From: Verrucomicrobiota bacterium
GTDB taxonomy: Bacteria; Verrucomicrobiota; Verrucomicrobiia; Opitutales; UBA2995
Direction: 5' to 3'
Length of the DNA: 64,000 nucleotides
NCBI GenBank assembly: GCA_027622555.1
Contig: JAQBYJ010000016.1
Coordinates: 1-64,000 of the forward strand
Of the stretch, positions 46,863 to 55,824 are shown in pieces (within the stretch, counting starts at the first letter, position 1; every line of letters starts with the position of its first letter). A model generated the notes under the pieces. It was not told the DNA's origin and made no database searches. It saw only the letters and a list, made by a program, of their open reading frames with translations. The translations under genes and the position numbers were made by a program.

Positions 46863-47315
46863 ATGCGTTACGAAGACATCATCGTAAAAGTCGTTGCAAA
46901 TCATCTTGTGGCTAAGGGTTGGGACATCATTTCCACTTGCGAAGGAACTGCTCATGGTGATGACATTGCCGCAGTTCTTGGATCAAATGAATTACGAATT
47001 GAGGCGAAGGGCGAAGGTTCATCCAAAGAGCATACATCTCGCTACGGTTTGGCTTTCACGAGGAACCAAGTAAAGGATCATGTTGCCAATGCTTTTTTTC
47101 GTGCTGCAATGATGAAGCAGAAATATCAGTGTGCAGTAGGAATAGCCTTACCCGATAACAGTGACCATATCGAAATGATTGAAAGAATTAGAGATGCATT
47201 GAATAAACTCGAGATTGAGATCTATTGGGTATCTGAATCTCTGACAGTCCGAACTGATAGATGCGAACAAACCGGATTACTAAATTCCGGGAAGGCTCCG
47301 CCTCCCCTCCATTAG
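46863..47315 (+). CDS. PD-(D/E)XK nuclease-like protein
   Basis: A 150-residue soluble protein with a restriction-endonuclease-like core: HGDDIAAVLGSNELRIEAKGEG gives Asp, then E-x-K (EAK), the catalytic triad of PD-(D/E)XK enzymes, followed by SRYGLAFTRNQVKDHVANAF, a helix with the NQ pair seen in related families, and the VGIALPDN strand. This could be a restriction, repair or defence nuclease. It opens a two-gene cassette with a palindrome upstream and lies in an AT-rich patch within a sugar-catabolic region. Confidence 0.65.
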   Translation: MRYEDIIVKVVANHLVAKGWDIISTCEGTAHGDDIAAVLGSNELRIEAKGEGSSKEHTSRYGLAFTRNQVKDHVANAFFRAAMMKQKYQCAVGIALPDNSDHIEMIERIRDALNKLEIEIYWVSESLTVRTDRCEQTGLLNSGKAPPPLH

Positions 47316-47339
47316 TATCCTAGGCGTTAGCTTAAGAAA

Positions 47340-47936
47340 ATGCCCGATACCGAACTAGAAAGACTTCATTTTGATTACTTCGTGGAAGCAACCGGATACG
47401 TGCTCGATGACCCCATTCAGCGAGATAAGCCCGACGTTGTTGTAACTTATCAGGGAATGAAGACAGGAATAGAACTTACAGAAGGATGTCCTGAAGAACA
47501 AAAAAGAGCTACCGTGATTGCGAAGAAAGCAGGATTGGAAAGTTTTTGCTCTAGTGATCTGCGAGATCGCCCTAAGGAATCGAGAATAGCCAACAACGAA
47601 CTTCTTGATAAGATCTCCGAGCCATCAGCAGCAAAATCTGAGATTTCAGATGTCAGGTGGGCCAATCGAGTCGCTCAACGAATCAAGGGAAAGGCAGACA
47701 AACTAAAAACCGGTGAAATCGAATCGTTCGAAAAAAATTGGCTCGTTGTCGTTGATACCTCCCCCAATATAGCTTCAGAAAGAACTGAGTTCCTTAGAGC
47801 TGTGCTTATGTCAGCTCTCGGTGCAGATCATCTAGAAAACCCTGTATTCGATCTTACTTACATTGTCGGTTGCGGGAACATATTCATTATCGATGAACGA
47901 AATACTCTCGGCATATCTCGAAGATCAAAGAATTAA
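47340..47936 (+). CDS. Unknown protein with a nuclease-like core
   Basis: A 198-residue soluble protein 24 bp after the nuclease-like gene. KPDVVVTYQGMKTGIELTEG resembles the second strand and E-x-K hairpin of PD-(D/E)XK folds but with Thr in place of Lys (ELT). A helical middle (KSEISDVRWANRVAQRIKGK) precedes a second beta region (NWLVVVDTSP, DLTYIVGCGNIFIIDE). I do not know the family. Catalysis is uncertain because of the missing Lys; it may be a partner or sensor of the preceding protein. Confidence 0.5.
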   Translation: MPDTELERLHFDYFVEATGYVLDDPIQRDKPDVVVTYQGMKTGIELTEGCPEEQKRATVIAKKAGLESFCSSDLRDRPKESRIANNELLDKISEPSAAKSEISDVRWANRVAQRIKGKADKLKTGEIESFEKNWLVVVDTSPNIASERTEFLRAVLMSALGADHLENPVFDLTYIVGCGNIFIIDERNTLGISRRSKN

Positions 47937-48005
47937 AGTAGCTAACCAGGCAGTCGAGGGAGTAATCGGAGAGGGTCACTAGTCAATTGTCAAGTATGAC
48001 GCAGG

Positions 48006-49559
48006 CTAGTCTCCCAGTTGTTTGATTTTGAATTTCTCCAGCTCGGCCGGTGTGTGTTCTTTCAAAAGTATAGTTTCGATTTGAGCGACGACGTCCGGAT
48101 GCGCTGCTGCCACATTACGTTGCTCGGCGGGATCCGTTTCGAGATCATAGAGTTCCACCTTGAGATTACCATTGAAGATGTTTTTGCGCATGGCTTTCCA
48201 CTTGCCCATGCGTACTGCCTGCTGGCCTGTGTAGGATGGAAACTCCCAATATAGAAATTCATGAGTTACTTGTGCAGCTGTTCCCAGAAGCGTAGGCAGA
48301 AAACTGATACCATCCGTATCCTCTGGAGGTGTTACGCCTGAGACTTCGCAAAGAGTGGGTAGTACATCCCAGAATGCGGAGATGTGTCCGGAGGTTTGAC
48401 CAGGTGCTATTTTGCCTGGCCAGTTGGCGATCATCGGCACTCGGATGCCTCCCTCGTTAACAAATCCTTTTGCGTAACCGTATACGCCTTTAAACGGCGC
48501 AGCGCTGTTAAAATAAACTGAATCGCTACCTCCGTTGTAGGTGGGGCCGTTGTCACTCGAAAAAACAATCAGGGTGTTTTCGTATTGTCCGGTCTCCTTT
48601 AAGGTTTCAATTAGCCTACCCACTGATTCGTCCAGGTAAGAAACCATCGCTGCGTAGGTCGCTCGTGGGGTTCGGTTTGGGAAATAACTATTTTCCCCCA
48701 GGTAAGGTTCTTCTGGTCCAAATTTTTTGGTATAATAATCGACCCAGCGTTGTGGTGCTTGTAAAGGGACATGAGAAAGTGGCGAAGCAAAGTAGAGAAA
48801 GAAGGGGATGTCTTTGTTGGTGGAAATAAAGTCGCGAGCTTCTTTGAGCATGAGCTCAGGTGCGTACTCAGCTAGTTGATACTTCGCATAACTGGATGGA
48901 GCATTTGGATTTGCTCCTTCGTCCAGTAGTGTTTGTGGCTTTACCAATTCATTTGCCAACATGTGTTTCTCTTCATTTCTCCACAGGTGAACCGGATAGT
49001 AAGTATGTGCCTGTCTCTGGCAGTTGTAGCCATAAAAGAAATCGAACCCTTGCTTGTTGGGTATCCCTTCGGTCAACGGTGCTCCCAGGCCCCACTTGCC
49101 GACGAGGGCTGTTTTGTAACCGGCTGTTTGTAGCAAGCTTCCAATGGTTGTGGTGCCAGGAGGAATTGGTCGTTGGCCTTCGAGATTCGGATCTTTTACT
49201 GCCGCCGCAAAATCCCAGGTGTCTCCCCGTTCAGTCCATTCGTCATTGCCTCGAATATAGGCGTGTCCGCTATGTTTACCCGTTAATAAAACACAACGCG
49301 AGGGCGCACAGACCGGGGAGCCGGCGTAGTGGTTGGTGAAGCGGATGCCGCCAGCTGCCAAGGCGTCGAGGTTCGGTGTTTCAATCAACGTTTGACCGTA
49401 TGAACCGAGCTCATTGTAGCCCAGGTCATCGGCAAGAATGTAAATGATGTTGGGTGGCCTAGCGGGAGCAGCTTTTTCGGTTGAGTCTTTTGGACCACAG
49501 GCGATGAAGCCCAGAAGGATAGCAAGTGATCCGAGCAAAGGGGCGAGGTATGTTTTCAT
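48006..49559 (-). CDS. Sulfatase, lipoprotein
   Basis: A 517-residue sulfatase from ATG 49559: the lipoprotein signal LGSLAILLGFIAC ends at Cys21. YILADDLGYNELGSYG begins the active site; the formylglycine motif is PVCAPSRCVLLTG with Cys84, and GKWGLGAPL, SPLSHVPLQAP, FSSDNGPTYNGG and GFVNEGGIRVPMIANWPG follow. Longer frames upstream only run into the next gene in another phase. It is the last gene of the minus-strand operon and lies 14 bp after the acetyltransferase gene. Confidence 0.92.
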   Translation of the reverse strand: MKTYLAPLLGSLAILLGFIACGPKDSTEKAAPARPPNIIYILADDLGYNELGSYGQTLIETPNLDALAAGGIRFTNHYAGSPVCAPSRCVLLTGKHSGHAYIRGNDEWTERGDTWDFAAAVKDPNLEGQRPIPPGTTTIGSLLQTAGYKTALVGKWGLGAPLTEGIPNKQGFDFFYGYNCQRQAHTYYPVHLWRNEEKHMLANELVKPQTLLDEGANPNAPSSYAKYQLAEYAPELMLKEARDFISTNKDIPFFLYFASPLSHVPLQAPQRWVDYYTKKFGPEEPYLGENSYFPNRTPRATYAAMVSYLDESVGRLIETLKETGQYENTLIVFSSDNGPTYNGGSDSVYFNSAAPFKGVYGYAKGFVNEGGIRVPMIANWPGKIAPGQTSGHISAFWDVLPTLCEVSGVTPPEDTDGISFLPTLLGTAAQVTHEFLYWEFPSYTGQQAVRMGKWKAMRKNIFNGNLKVELYDLETDPAEQRNVAAAHPDVVAQIETILLKEHTPAELEKFKIKQLGD

Positions 49560-49573
49560 GATTGGGGAGATGC

Positions 49574-50713
49574 TTAAATTTTCAGGAAGATCTTTTTCTT
49601 GTAAAGCCAGTGGCACAAATACCATAGAATAAACCAGCTGATCAAGGCTGTTGAAAGTTCTACCCACGTTGGATTGAAGCCGATGCGACCCAGGATGCCG
49701 TTGGTGTAAATCTCTACGTTGGGGCCTAGCCATTTCCCTGCCAACAACTGAGTAGTCATGTAGATGAAAATCGAATTCGTTCCAACGACGTTGATGATAT
49801 ACAGCCAATTGGGTTTCCAGGCACGCATATCGATTGCGTAATAAAAAAGTGCCAAAATCAAAAGGCACCAACCGCCGCTGGCGTAGATAAAGGAGCCTGT
49901 GCAAATGCGTTTAATGATTGGGATACGCAAGGTCTCGCTACCAAAGCCCCAGTTTAGCAGATAACCTAAAATCAGTCCGCCCAGGCCTGCGTATACCAGG
50001 ATCTTCAATTTGTGTTGAGTAGGCTTGCTGCTAATTAGCATTTGCCCAATCAAGGCTCCCCAAATCGTATGGGCGGCTGTAGGAACAAAGTTAATCGCTA
50101 CCCAATGGCCTCCTGCAATTGGGTTTCGTAGCACCGTGTCCATCCAGGTGCCAAAGTTTTCACCGGGAGTATAAGGATGATTGAATCCCTCGAGTGGAAA
50201 GACCCGGTAGCTTATATCTGTGATGAGTATCAGCCCGATAGATATGCCAAGCTGAGTTTTCCAGGGTAGTCGGAAGACCCAGAAAGTAATCAATATGGTG
50301 AATGCCAATTGCGCGAGCACGTTGCGCAAAATCCAAACCATCTCTCCCGCGTAGACACAGTGCAGGCCGGTTCCAAAAATAAGTAGAAGTAGACAACGTA
50401 TATAAATATGTTTCCCGATGATCCCCCAGGAATCACCCCGGTTTTGACGTTTGTTGATGGAGTAAAACATGGCCACCCCTACGATAAACATGAAGGCAGG
50501 TTGCACCAGATCCCAAGCACGCAACCCATGCCAGGGATGGTGAGTAAACTGAATGAGGAAAGGGCTCAAGAAACTGTCTTCGCCAGTTACCTTGGTGAGA
50601 GCTCTGTAGATGCCTGCTCCTTCAGCTACCAAGAGGAACATGACCAGACCACGAAACAGATCCAGGGACAGAAGTCTCTCTGGTTGTTGAGTGGAAGAGT
50701 CAGGTGAACTCAT
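49574..50713 (-). CDS. NagX/HGSNAT-like membrane acyltransferase (DUF5009)
   Basis: A 379-residue integral membrane protein from ATG 50713 (MSSPDSSTQQPERLLSLDL). RLLSLDLFRGLVMFLLVAEG is the typical first helix of NagX/DUF5009 proteins, related to heparan-alpha-glucosaminide N-acetyltransferase; FTHHPWHGLRAWDLVQPAFMFIVGVAM follows with the conserved His and DL(V)QP, and about ten helices in all. It may acetylate glucosamine residues across the membrane or act on import of amino sugars. It lies between GH109 and a sulfatase gene in the operon. Confidence 0.8.
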   Translation of the reverse strand: MSSPDSSTQQPERLLSLDLFRGLVMFLLVAEGAGIYRALTKVTGEDSFLSPFLIQFTHHPWHGLRAWDLVQPAFMFIVGVAMFYSINKRQNRGDSWGIIGKHIYIRCLLLLIFGTGLHCVYAGEMVWILRNVLAQLAFTILITFWVFRLPWKTQLGISIGLILITDISYRVFPLEGFNHPYTPGENFGTWMDTVLRNPIAGGHWVAINFVPTAAHTIWGALIGQMLISSKPTQHKLKILVYAGLGGLILGYLLNWGFGSETLRIPIIKRICTGSFIYASGGWCLLILALFYYAIDMRAWKPNWLYIINVVGTNSIFIYMTTQLLAGKWLGPNVEIYTNGILGRIGFNPTWVELSTALISWFILWYLCHWLYKKKIFLKI

Positions 50714-50732
50714 TTCAGTTGTTCGATGGAAG

Positions 50733-52133
50733 TTACGAAACAATTCCCAGGGGCAGTGTTTTCCTCCACTGACCGCGGGTGAAGTCTGGAAACTTTTGCG
50801 AGGAACCATCTTCGGCTATCGAGGCTTCGCTCAACGGACTGACGGCACTCCAGAAACAACCTTCGTAGAGGTTTTGGTCGAGTGGCTCGCCATTGCGCAA
50901 ACAATCGATGATGCGGTAGCGCATGAGAAAGTCCATGCCCCCGTGTCCGCCCATTCTTTCCGCGAGTGAGCCCATACGTTTGTAAAGAGGGTGATCATGT
51001 TCCTCCATGAAGGCTTCAAGCTTTTCTCCCTCGGCCCAATGGTGATGATCTTTGGTCGCTCCAGGCACTCCGCCTTCGAGTGCAATACGGGTAGGGTAGC
51101 CAGTCAAAGTTCCCTTGGTGCCCTGAATGAGGTTTAATCGTGTGTAGGGGCGGGGACTCGTTTCATCCCACTGTACCATAATCGTACGACCCAGCTTAGT
51201 TTTAATGATGGAGGTATTCATATCTCCGCATTCGTAACTGAGCTGGTTCCATTGATGATCGGCCGGGTAGTTCTTTTCAGCATATAATGCGCGGCCTTTC
51301 GCAGGAGATGAAAACGAAACCAGGCGATCGAAGTTATCCTCACCACGAGCAAGGTTCATGTACTGGGCGACGGGGCCTAGACCATGCGTGGGATACAAAT
51401 TTCCGTTTCCCATGGCATAATAAAAGGTTCTCCAGGAACCGGTTGCCCGTTTGACTTCTTCCATTTGAAAACGCAGCTCATGAATGTAAGAGGCTTCACC
51501 GTGGAGTAGCTCGCCAATTATGCCTTTGCGACAGAGATTGAGATATAACAGTTCTTCACGACCGTAATTTACGTTCTCCATCATCATGCAGTGCTTGCCT
51601 GTTGCCTCGGAGGTATCGACGAGTTTCCAGAGTTCCTCGTTCGTAAGACCTAACGGCACTTCAACAAATGCGTGCGCTCCACGCTTCATCGTTTCAATAG
51701 CCATGGGTGCATGATCTTTCCACGGTGTCGCTATGAAGACCGCGTCAGGTTTAACTTCCTGAAGCATCTTCTTCCACAAGTTTTTCTCACCGTGAAACAG
51801 TTGAATGTTTTTGTGCCGTTTACCCTTTCCGGCCTCTTCACAATTTTTATTGGAGCGCAGTGCGTAGTCTTCGAAAAGATCGCAGATGGCCACGACTTCG
51901 GATCCTTCGATCGCAGCGAGTTGTTTGGCATGCTCAACACCACGAGCTCCGACACCAATAAACGCTATGCGGACGGTCTCGATTTTAGGTGCGGCAAAGT
52001 CACCCATGTAACGGGCTCCCGACGGTCGGGCTGGAGCACTGGCCAGACGACTACTTGAGGCAGCCAATAATCCTGTGGTTAACCCGGTTACTTTTTTGAA
52101 GAAACCACGACGAGACTCGTTAATGAAGTTCAT
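50733..52133 (-). CDS. GH109-type alpha-N-acetylgalactosaminidase, Tat-exported
   Basis: A 466-residue Gfo/Idh/MocA-fold glycosidase of family GH109, which uses NAD+ in an oxidation-elimination-addition cycle. The Tat signal is ESRRGFFKKVTGL. After the Rossmann start (IAFIGVGARGVEHAKQLA), the family signatures are clear: ENVNYGREELLYLNLCRKG, GELLHGEASYIHELR, NGNLYPTHGLGPVAQYMN and FDRLVSFSSPAKG. The known GH109 activity is release of terminal alpha-GalNAc, so the operon likely handles GalNAc-containing, sulfated glycans. Some homologues act on other sugars, so specificity is inferred. Confidence 0.88.
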   Translation of the reverse strand: MNFINESRRGFFKKVTGLTTGLLAASSSRLASAPARPSGARYMGDFAAPKIETVRIAFIGVGARGVEHAKQLAAIEGSEVVAICDLFEDYALRSNKNCEEAGKGKRHKNIQLFHGEKNLWKKMLQEVKPDAVFIATPWKDHAPMAIETMKRGAHAFVEVPLGLTNEELWKLVDTSEATGKHCMMMENVNYGREELLYLNLCRKGIIGELLHGEASYIHELRFQMEEVKRATGSWRTFYYAMGNGNLYPTHGLGPVAQYMNLARGEDNFDRLVSFSSPAKGRALYAEKNYPADHQWNQLSYECGDMNTSIIKTKLGRTIMVQWDETSPRPYTRLNLIQGTKGTLTGYPTRIALEGGVPGATKDHHHWAEGEKLEAFMEEHDHPLYKRMGSLAERMGGHGGMDFLMRYRIIDCLRNGEPLDQNLYEGCFWSAVSPLSEASIAEDGSSQKFPDFTRGQWRKTLPLGIVS

Positions 52134-52182
52134 GATAATTTTTTAAACGTTAATTCGTATTAGGGCAATGATTGTGATAGTT

Positions 52183-53763
52183 CTATTTTTTTCCGGGTGG
52201 CTCGGCCCATTCGGTCGGTGAAGGCACATTGCTGTTGCTGACAGGCAAGGTGGCTAACCAAGCTTCATGAAGCTTCCCGAGCTCAGCCAGGATTTCGGGG
52301 TGTTGATCAAGGTAGTTGATTGATTCTGAGGGATCCGCACGAAGATTGCGCAGAAAGGTGCCCAACTCGAGCTCGACCATTTCCGTTTCGGAAGAACCGG
52401 GACCATCCACTTGATGCAATTTCCAGTCGCCCTTTCGAACCGACCACTCATCCGCAGTTTTCCAATGTAGCACGTCGTGCTCAAGCTTTGGATCAGTACC
52501 GGTTAAGAGTGGCATCAAATTCAATCCGTCGGCAAAAGCGGGTATCGCTTGCCCGGTAAGATTGCAGAAAGTTGGAAGAAGATCGAGGGCACTGACGACA
52601 TTATCCGAAACCGCATTTTGTGGAAGAGTGCCGGGCCAGCTCACAATCATTGGCACGCGCGTTCCACCTTCGTAGAGCGTGAATTTACTTCCACGAAGGG
52701 GACTGTTGTCGGCATAAATAGGAGTGGAGCCTCCGTTGTCACCGATATAAATTACCAAGGTGTTTTCACTTAACCCCAGATCTTCGACCTGTTTCAATAT
52801 CCGTCCGACCTCCTGGTCCAGGTAATGAAGCTGGCCTAAATAATGCGCACGCCCATCGGGATTATTTGGCCGCCTTGATCGGCGATACCAATGGATGTAA
52901 GGTTCTTTTTTTGGATCCCAGTCTCCGTAGTCCTTCAGTCCGTGCTCATCGAGGTACTCCTGAGGGAGTTGATGCGTGAAATTGTGAACCGCATTGAAAG
53001 AGAGGTACAAGAAAAACGGATTCTCCTTTTGGCGGGTTATGAAATCTCTGGCTTTTTCACCAAATATTTCAGTGCTCATGCCTTCCATATCCACTTCGTC
53101 CAGGCCGTCACGAAACGGTCCCATCCCCCAGGAATTGCTCGGCTCAGGATTCGTTGCTCTCAGTGCATCGAATTCGTCGATCATTTTCTGACTGTGTTTC
53201 AGATAATGGATACGCGCATTTTCAGATCCGAAAAATTCATCGAAACCATGTTCCAATGGAAAGTTTCGGGTTCCAGGTCCATTGGGGGAGCCGTAATGGA
53301 CTTTGCCAACATAGCCGTTGGTATAACCTGCTTTTTTTAGAAGCTCGGCCAAAGTCTGGTTGTCCCAATTGGTAATTCCGGGGCCACCATACCATTGCAT
53401 GCCGAATCGTTGCTGATAGGCACCTGTGATTATCCCGCAGCGTGAGGTGTTGCAAATAGGGGAGCTGGCATAGGCCTGGGTGAAACGTGTTCCTTGCGAT
53501 GCCAGACGATCAATATTTGGTGTAGAAACATCGTCGAGAGTTCCAGCGATCGACATGTCCGCATAGCCTTGGTCATCCGAAACGATGAGGATGATGTTGG
53601 GTTTTTCGTAGTTTGATGTTTCATTCGACCTACAACCTGAAATAAATGCCAGTGTTGTCGCTACAGCTAAAATTGTAGGAGCAAACTTGTTCGCGACTTT
53701 TAAGTCGACACAGGCAAAGGGGGCGCGAACAAGTATGCTCCTACAGAAACGTCTCCAGTTCAT
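52183..53763 (-). CDS. Sulfatase with CNTSR motif and REPIN in signal region
   Basis: A 526-residue sulfatase. The metal site begins IVSDDQGYADMS; the formylglycine motif is ICNTSRCGIITG with Cys104, where Thr replaces the usual Ser/Pro pattern (C-N-T-S-R). GKVHYGSPNG, NAVHNFTH, YIGDNGGSTP and LYEGGTRVPMIVSWPG follow. The lipoprotein signal TTLAFISGC (Cys44) is preceded by residues 7-30 encoded by a REPIN-like doublet, so only MNWRRF comes before the insert. It overlaps the symporter gene upstream by 4 bp and is translationally coupled to it. Confidence 0.88.
   Translation of the reverse strand: MNWRRFCRSILVRAPFACVDLKVANKFAPTILAVATTLAFISGCRSNETSNYEKPNIILIVSDDQGYADMSIAGTLDDVSTPNIDRLASQGTRFTQAYASSPICNTSRCGIITGAYQQRFGMQWYGGPGITNWDNQTLAELLKKAGYTNGYVGKVHYGSPNGPGTRNFPLEHGFDEFFGSENARIHYLKHSQKMIDEFDALRATNPEPSNSWGMGPFRDGLDEVDMEGMSTEIFGEKARDFITRQKENPFFLYLSFNAVHNFTHQLPQEYLDEHGLKDYGDWDPKKEPYIHWYRRSRRPNNPDGRAHYLGQLHYLDQEVGRILKQVEDLGLSENTLVIYIGDNGGSTPIYADNSPLRGSKFTLYEGGTRVPMIVSWPGTLPQNAVSDNVVSALDLLPTFCNLTGQAIPAFADGLNLMPLLTGTDPKLEHDVLHWKTADEWSVRKGDWKLHQVDGPGSSETEMVELELGTFLRNLRADPSESINYLDQHPEILAELGKLHEAWLATLPVSNSNVPSPTEWAEPPGKK
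53674..53745. repeat. REPIN-like palindromic doublet C, inside a sulfatase gene
   Basis: Arms TGTAGGAGCAAACTTGTTCG... at 53674-53695 and its inverted copy at 53724-53745 (one mismatch) flank 28 bp. It is 72 bp long, exactly 24 codons, and is read without a stop as part of the sulfatase N-terminus. Same sequence family as doublet E. Confidence 0.85.
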
Positions 53764-55688
53764 GATTGTGATTGTTTCGAAATTAACCGCAGTCCAAGTA
53801 CTGATGCGATGACAAGTAAGCCAAAACCCATCAGGTAGTTTCCATAAATCACTTTCCCTATACCAAACAGAAATCCGTAAACGGAAAAGACGCCGATGAA
53901 TACATTGAGTATTTGAGGTGCCAAGGATTCACTTTTTGAAAGGTTGTCTAGTTGGTTTCGAACCGGTTTCCAACCGTTTCCACCGGGACGAGCTTTTTTA
54001 TAAAAGCTCTTTAGGGTTTCCATATCCGAAGCAGGAGTCATCAGGGTAACCGTTAACCAAACAACGGTAGTCAGGCCGATGCTTATAATGAGCTCCATCC
54101 ACCAAGGCATGCCGTGTTCAATCGTTCTGAAAGCAACGGCAAAGACAAATGAAGCCACCATGGCGCTCAGTTCACTGAAAGCGTTGATACGCCACCAGAA
54201 CCAGCGAAGTATAAATATGAGTCCTGTTCCGGCTCCGACCTGGAGTAAAATCTGAAAGGTATCAAGCGCATCTTGTAATTGGAGAGCCAACAACCCTGCC
54301 AGAATCATCATCGCTACTGTGGAAATACGGCCGACGGTAACCAGTTGTTTTTCTGTGGCATCTGGTTTGAGGAAGCGCTTGTAGAAATCGTTCGCAACGT
54401 AGGAAGACCCCCAGTTGAGGTGGGTTGAGATTGTCGACATGTAGGCGGCAATCAATGATGCTAGAACCAGCCCGAGCCAGCCGTGTGGAAGAAAGGTTAG
54501 CATCGCCGGATAAGCAAGATCGTGGCCTAGTTTATCATCGGGGACATCTTCATTTGAAAAGGTCTGGCGTAGTGATGTAAGACCTGACTTTTGAATATTA
54601 AGATCTCTTAAAACTTGTTTCTCGATATCACTGACTAGTTCTGGAGTGTCTTTCAACTTTTCTGTAAGAATGACCATTTCCGGGGTCTCCAGGGTATTGG
54701 CTGCTTGTTCTCTGACATCCTTTGTATCCATTGGAAACACAATGAGTGAAGCCAGTGCTACAAGTATCCATGGCCACGGACGTAGGCCGTAGTGGGCAAA
54801 ATTGAAAAAAAGCACCGCTCCGGTGGCGTGTTTTTCATCTTTTGCTGCTAACATGCGTTGAGCGACGTAACCGCCACCACCAGGTTCGGCCCCAGGATAC
54901 CAAACGCTCCACCATTGTACTACGAGAGGGATGATTAACAGCGTCATCCATAGGTTGAGGCTCTCGTCGGTCCATGCGCCGGTTGAATCTTTTTCAATGG
55001 TCGGGAAAAAGCTAAGTTTATCCGCTACATTGGGATGTTCCAGCATTTCGCTGAGCGATCCGATTTCCACATGACTAATAGCGAAATACGCTGCTGCAAT
55101 TGAACCTACCATCGCAACTATGAAAAGGAGGAAATCTGTGAAAACAACTCCACGGAATCCTCCTGCGGAGGAAAATATAACTGTGGCAAGCCCAGCCCAC
55201 ATGATGGATTGTAACGGACTCAGGCCCAGCATGACCCCGCCAATCTTTATGGCTGCCAATGACACCGCAGCCATAATCATTATGTTAAAGAAAACCCCTA
55301 AGTAAACGGCTCGAAATCCTCTTAAAAATGCAGCGCTCTTTCCACTATATCGTAATTCATAGAACTCAATATCCGTGAGCACTTCAGATCGTCGCCATAG
55401 TTTGGCGTATAGGAAAACGGTAAGCATTCCAGTTATTAGGAATGCCCACCACATCCAGTTTCCAGATACGCCATCGATTCGGACTACATTGGTTACGAAG
55501 TTCGGCGTGTCGGTGGAGAATGTTGTCGCTACCATAGAGAAGCCAAGTAGCCACCAGGGCATTTGCCGACCTCCCAGGAAGAACTGACCGCTGTCCTTTC
55601 CTGCCGCTTTTGCTACAATTAATCCTACAGCTATAACGGCGAGGAAGTATCCTATGATGAAAATCCAATCGATGAGTTCAAGTTGCAT
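53760..55688 (-). CDS. Sodium:solute symporter (SSS family), long form
   Basis: A 642-residue Na+-coupled carrier. DWIFIIGYFLAVIAVGLIV, QFFLGGRQMPWWLLGFSMVATTFSTDTPN and GGFRGVVFTDFLLF are SSS hallmarks. An extra hydrophilic stretch around 330-400 (EQAANTLETPEMVILTEKL and following) sits between helices and is typical of the long Bacteroidetes/Verrucomicrobia forms. It is placed between the TIM-barrel isomerase and a sulfatase gene, so it probably imports the amino sugar released outside. Confidence 0.9.
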   Translation of the reverse strand: MQLELIDWIFIIGYFLAVIAVGLIVAKAAGKDSGQFFLGGRQMPWWLLGFSMVATTFSTDTPNFVTNVVRIDGVSGNWMWWAFLITGMLTVFLYAKLWRRSEVLTDIEFYELRYSGKSAAFLRGFRAVYLGVFFNIMIMAAVSLAAIKIGGVMLGLSPLQSIMWAGLATVIFSSAGGFRGVVFTDFLLFIVAMVGSIAAAYFAISHVEIGSLSEMLEHPNVADKLSFFPTIEKDSTGAWTDESLNLWMTLLIIPLVVQWWSVWYPGAEPGGGGYVAQRMLAAKDEKHATGAVLFFNFAHYGLRPWPWILVALASLIVFPMDTKDVREQAANTLETPEMVILTEKLKDTPELVSDIEKQVLRDLNIQKSGLTSLRQTFSNEDVPDDKLGHDLAYPAMLTFLPHGWLGLVLASLIAAYMSTISTHLNWGSSYVANDFYKRFLKPDATEKQLVTVGRISTVAMMILAGLLALQLQDALDTFQILLQVGAGTGLIFILRWFWWRINAFSELSAMVASFVFAVAFRTIEHGMPWWMELIISIGLTTVVWLTVTLMTPASDMETLKSFYKKARPGGNGWKPVRNQLDNLSKSESLAPQILNVFIGVFSVYGFLFGIGKVIYGNYLMGFGLLVIASVLGLRLISKQSQS

Positions 55689-55717
55689 AATTGAGAAATA
55701 TTTTCAGTCGTGGTTTT

Positions 55718-55788
55718 CGGCACTACGGGGACGCAGTTGCCCTACCATAACAGCTAATGGGTAGGGCCATCGCGTCCTCGCGATGCCG
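55718..55788. repeat. REPIN-like palindromic doublet D
   Basis: Imperfect arms at 55726-55746 (CGGGGACGCAGTTGCCCTACC) and 55760-55780 with about four mismatches, bounded by CGGCA...TGCCG. It resembles doublet B but is more decayed. It lies in the 136 bp gap between the symporter start and the isomerase stop. Confidence 0.7.
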
Positions 55789-55824
55789 TGGAGTTCGTTC
55801 AGTAAAAGAAAATCATAAAAAAAG

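Noticed and set aside
49560-49904. N-terminal extension of the sulfatase gene at 48006
   Set aside because: It overlaps the acetyltransferase gene in another phase; the lipoprotein signal at 49559 is a clear start.
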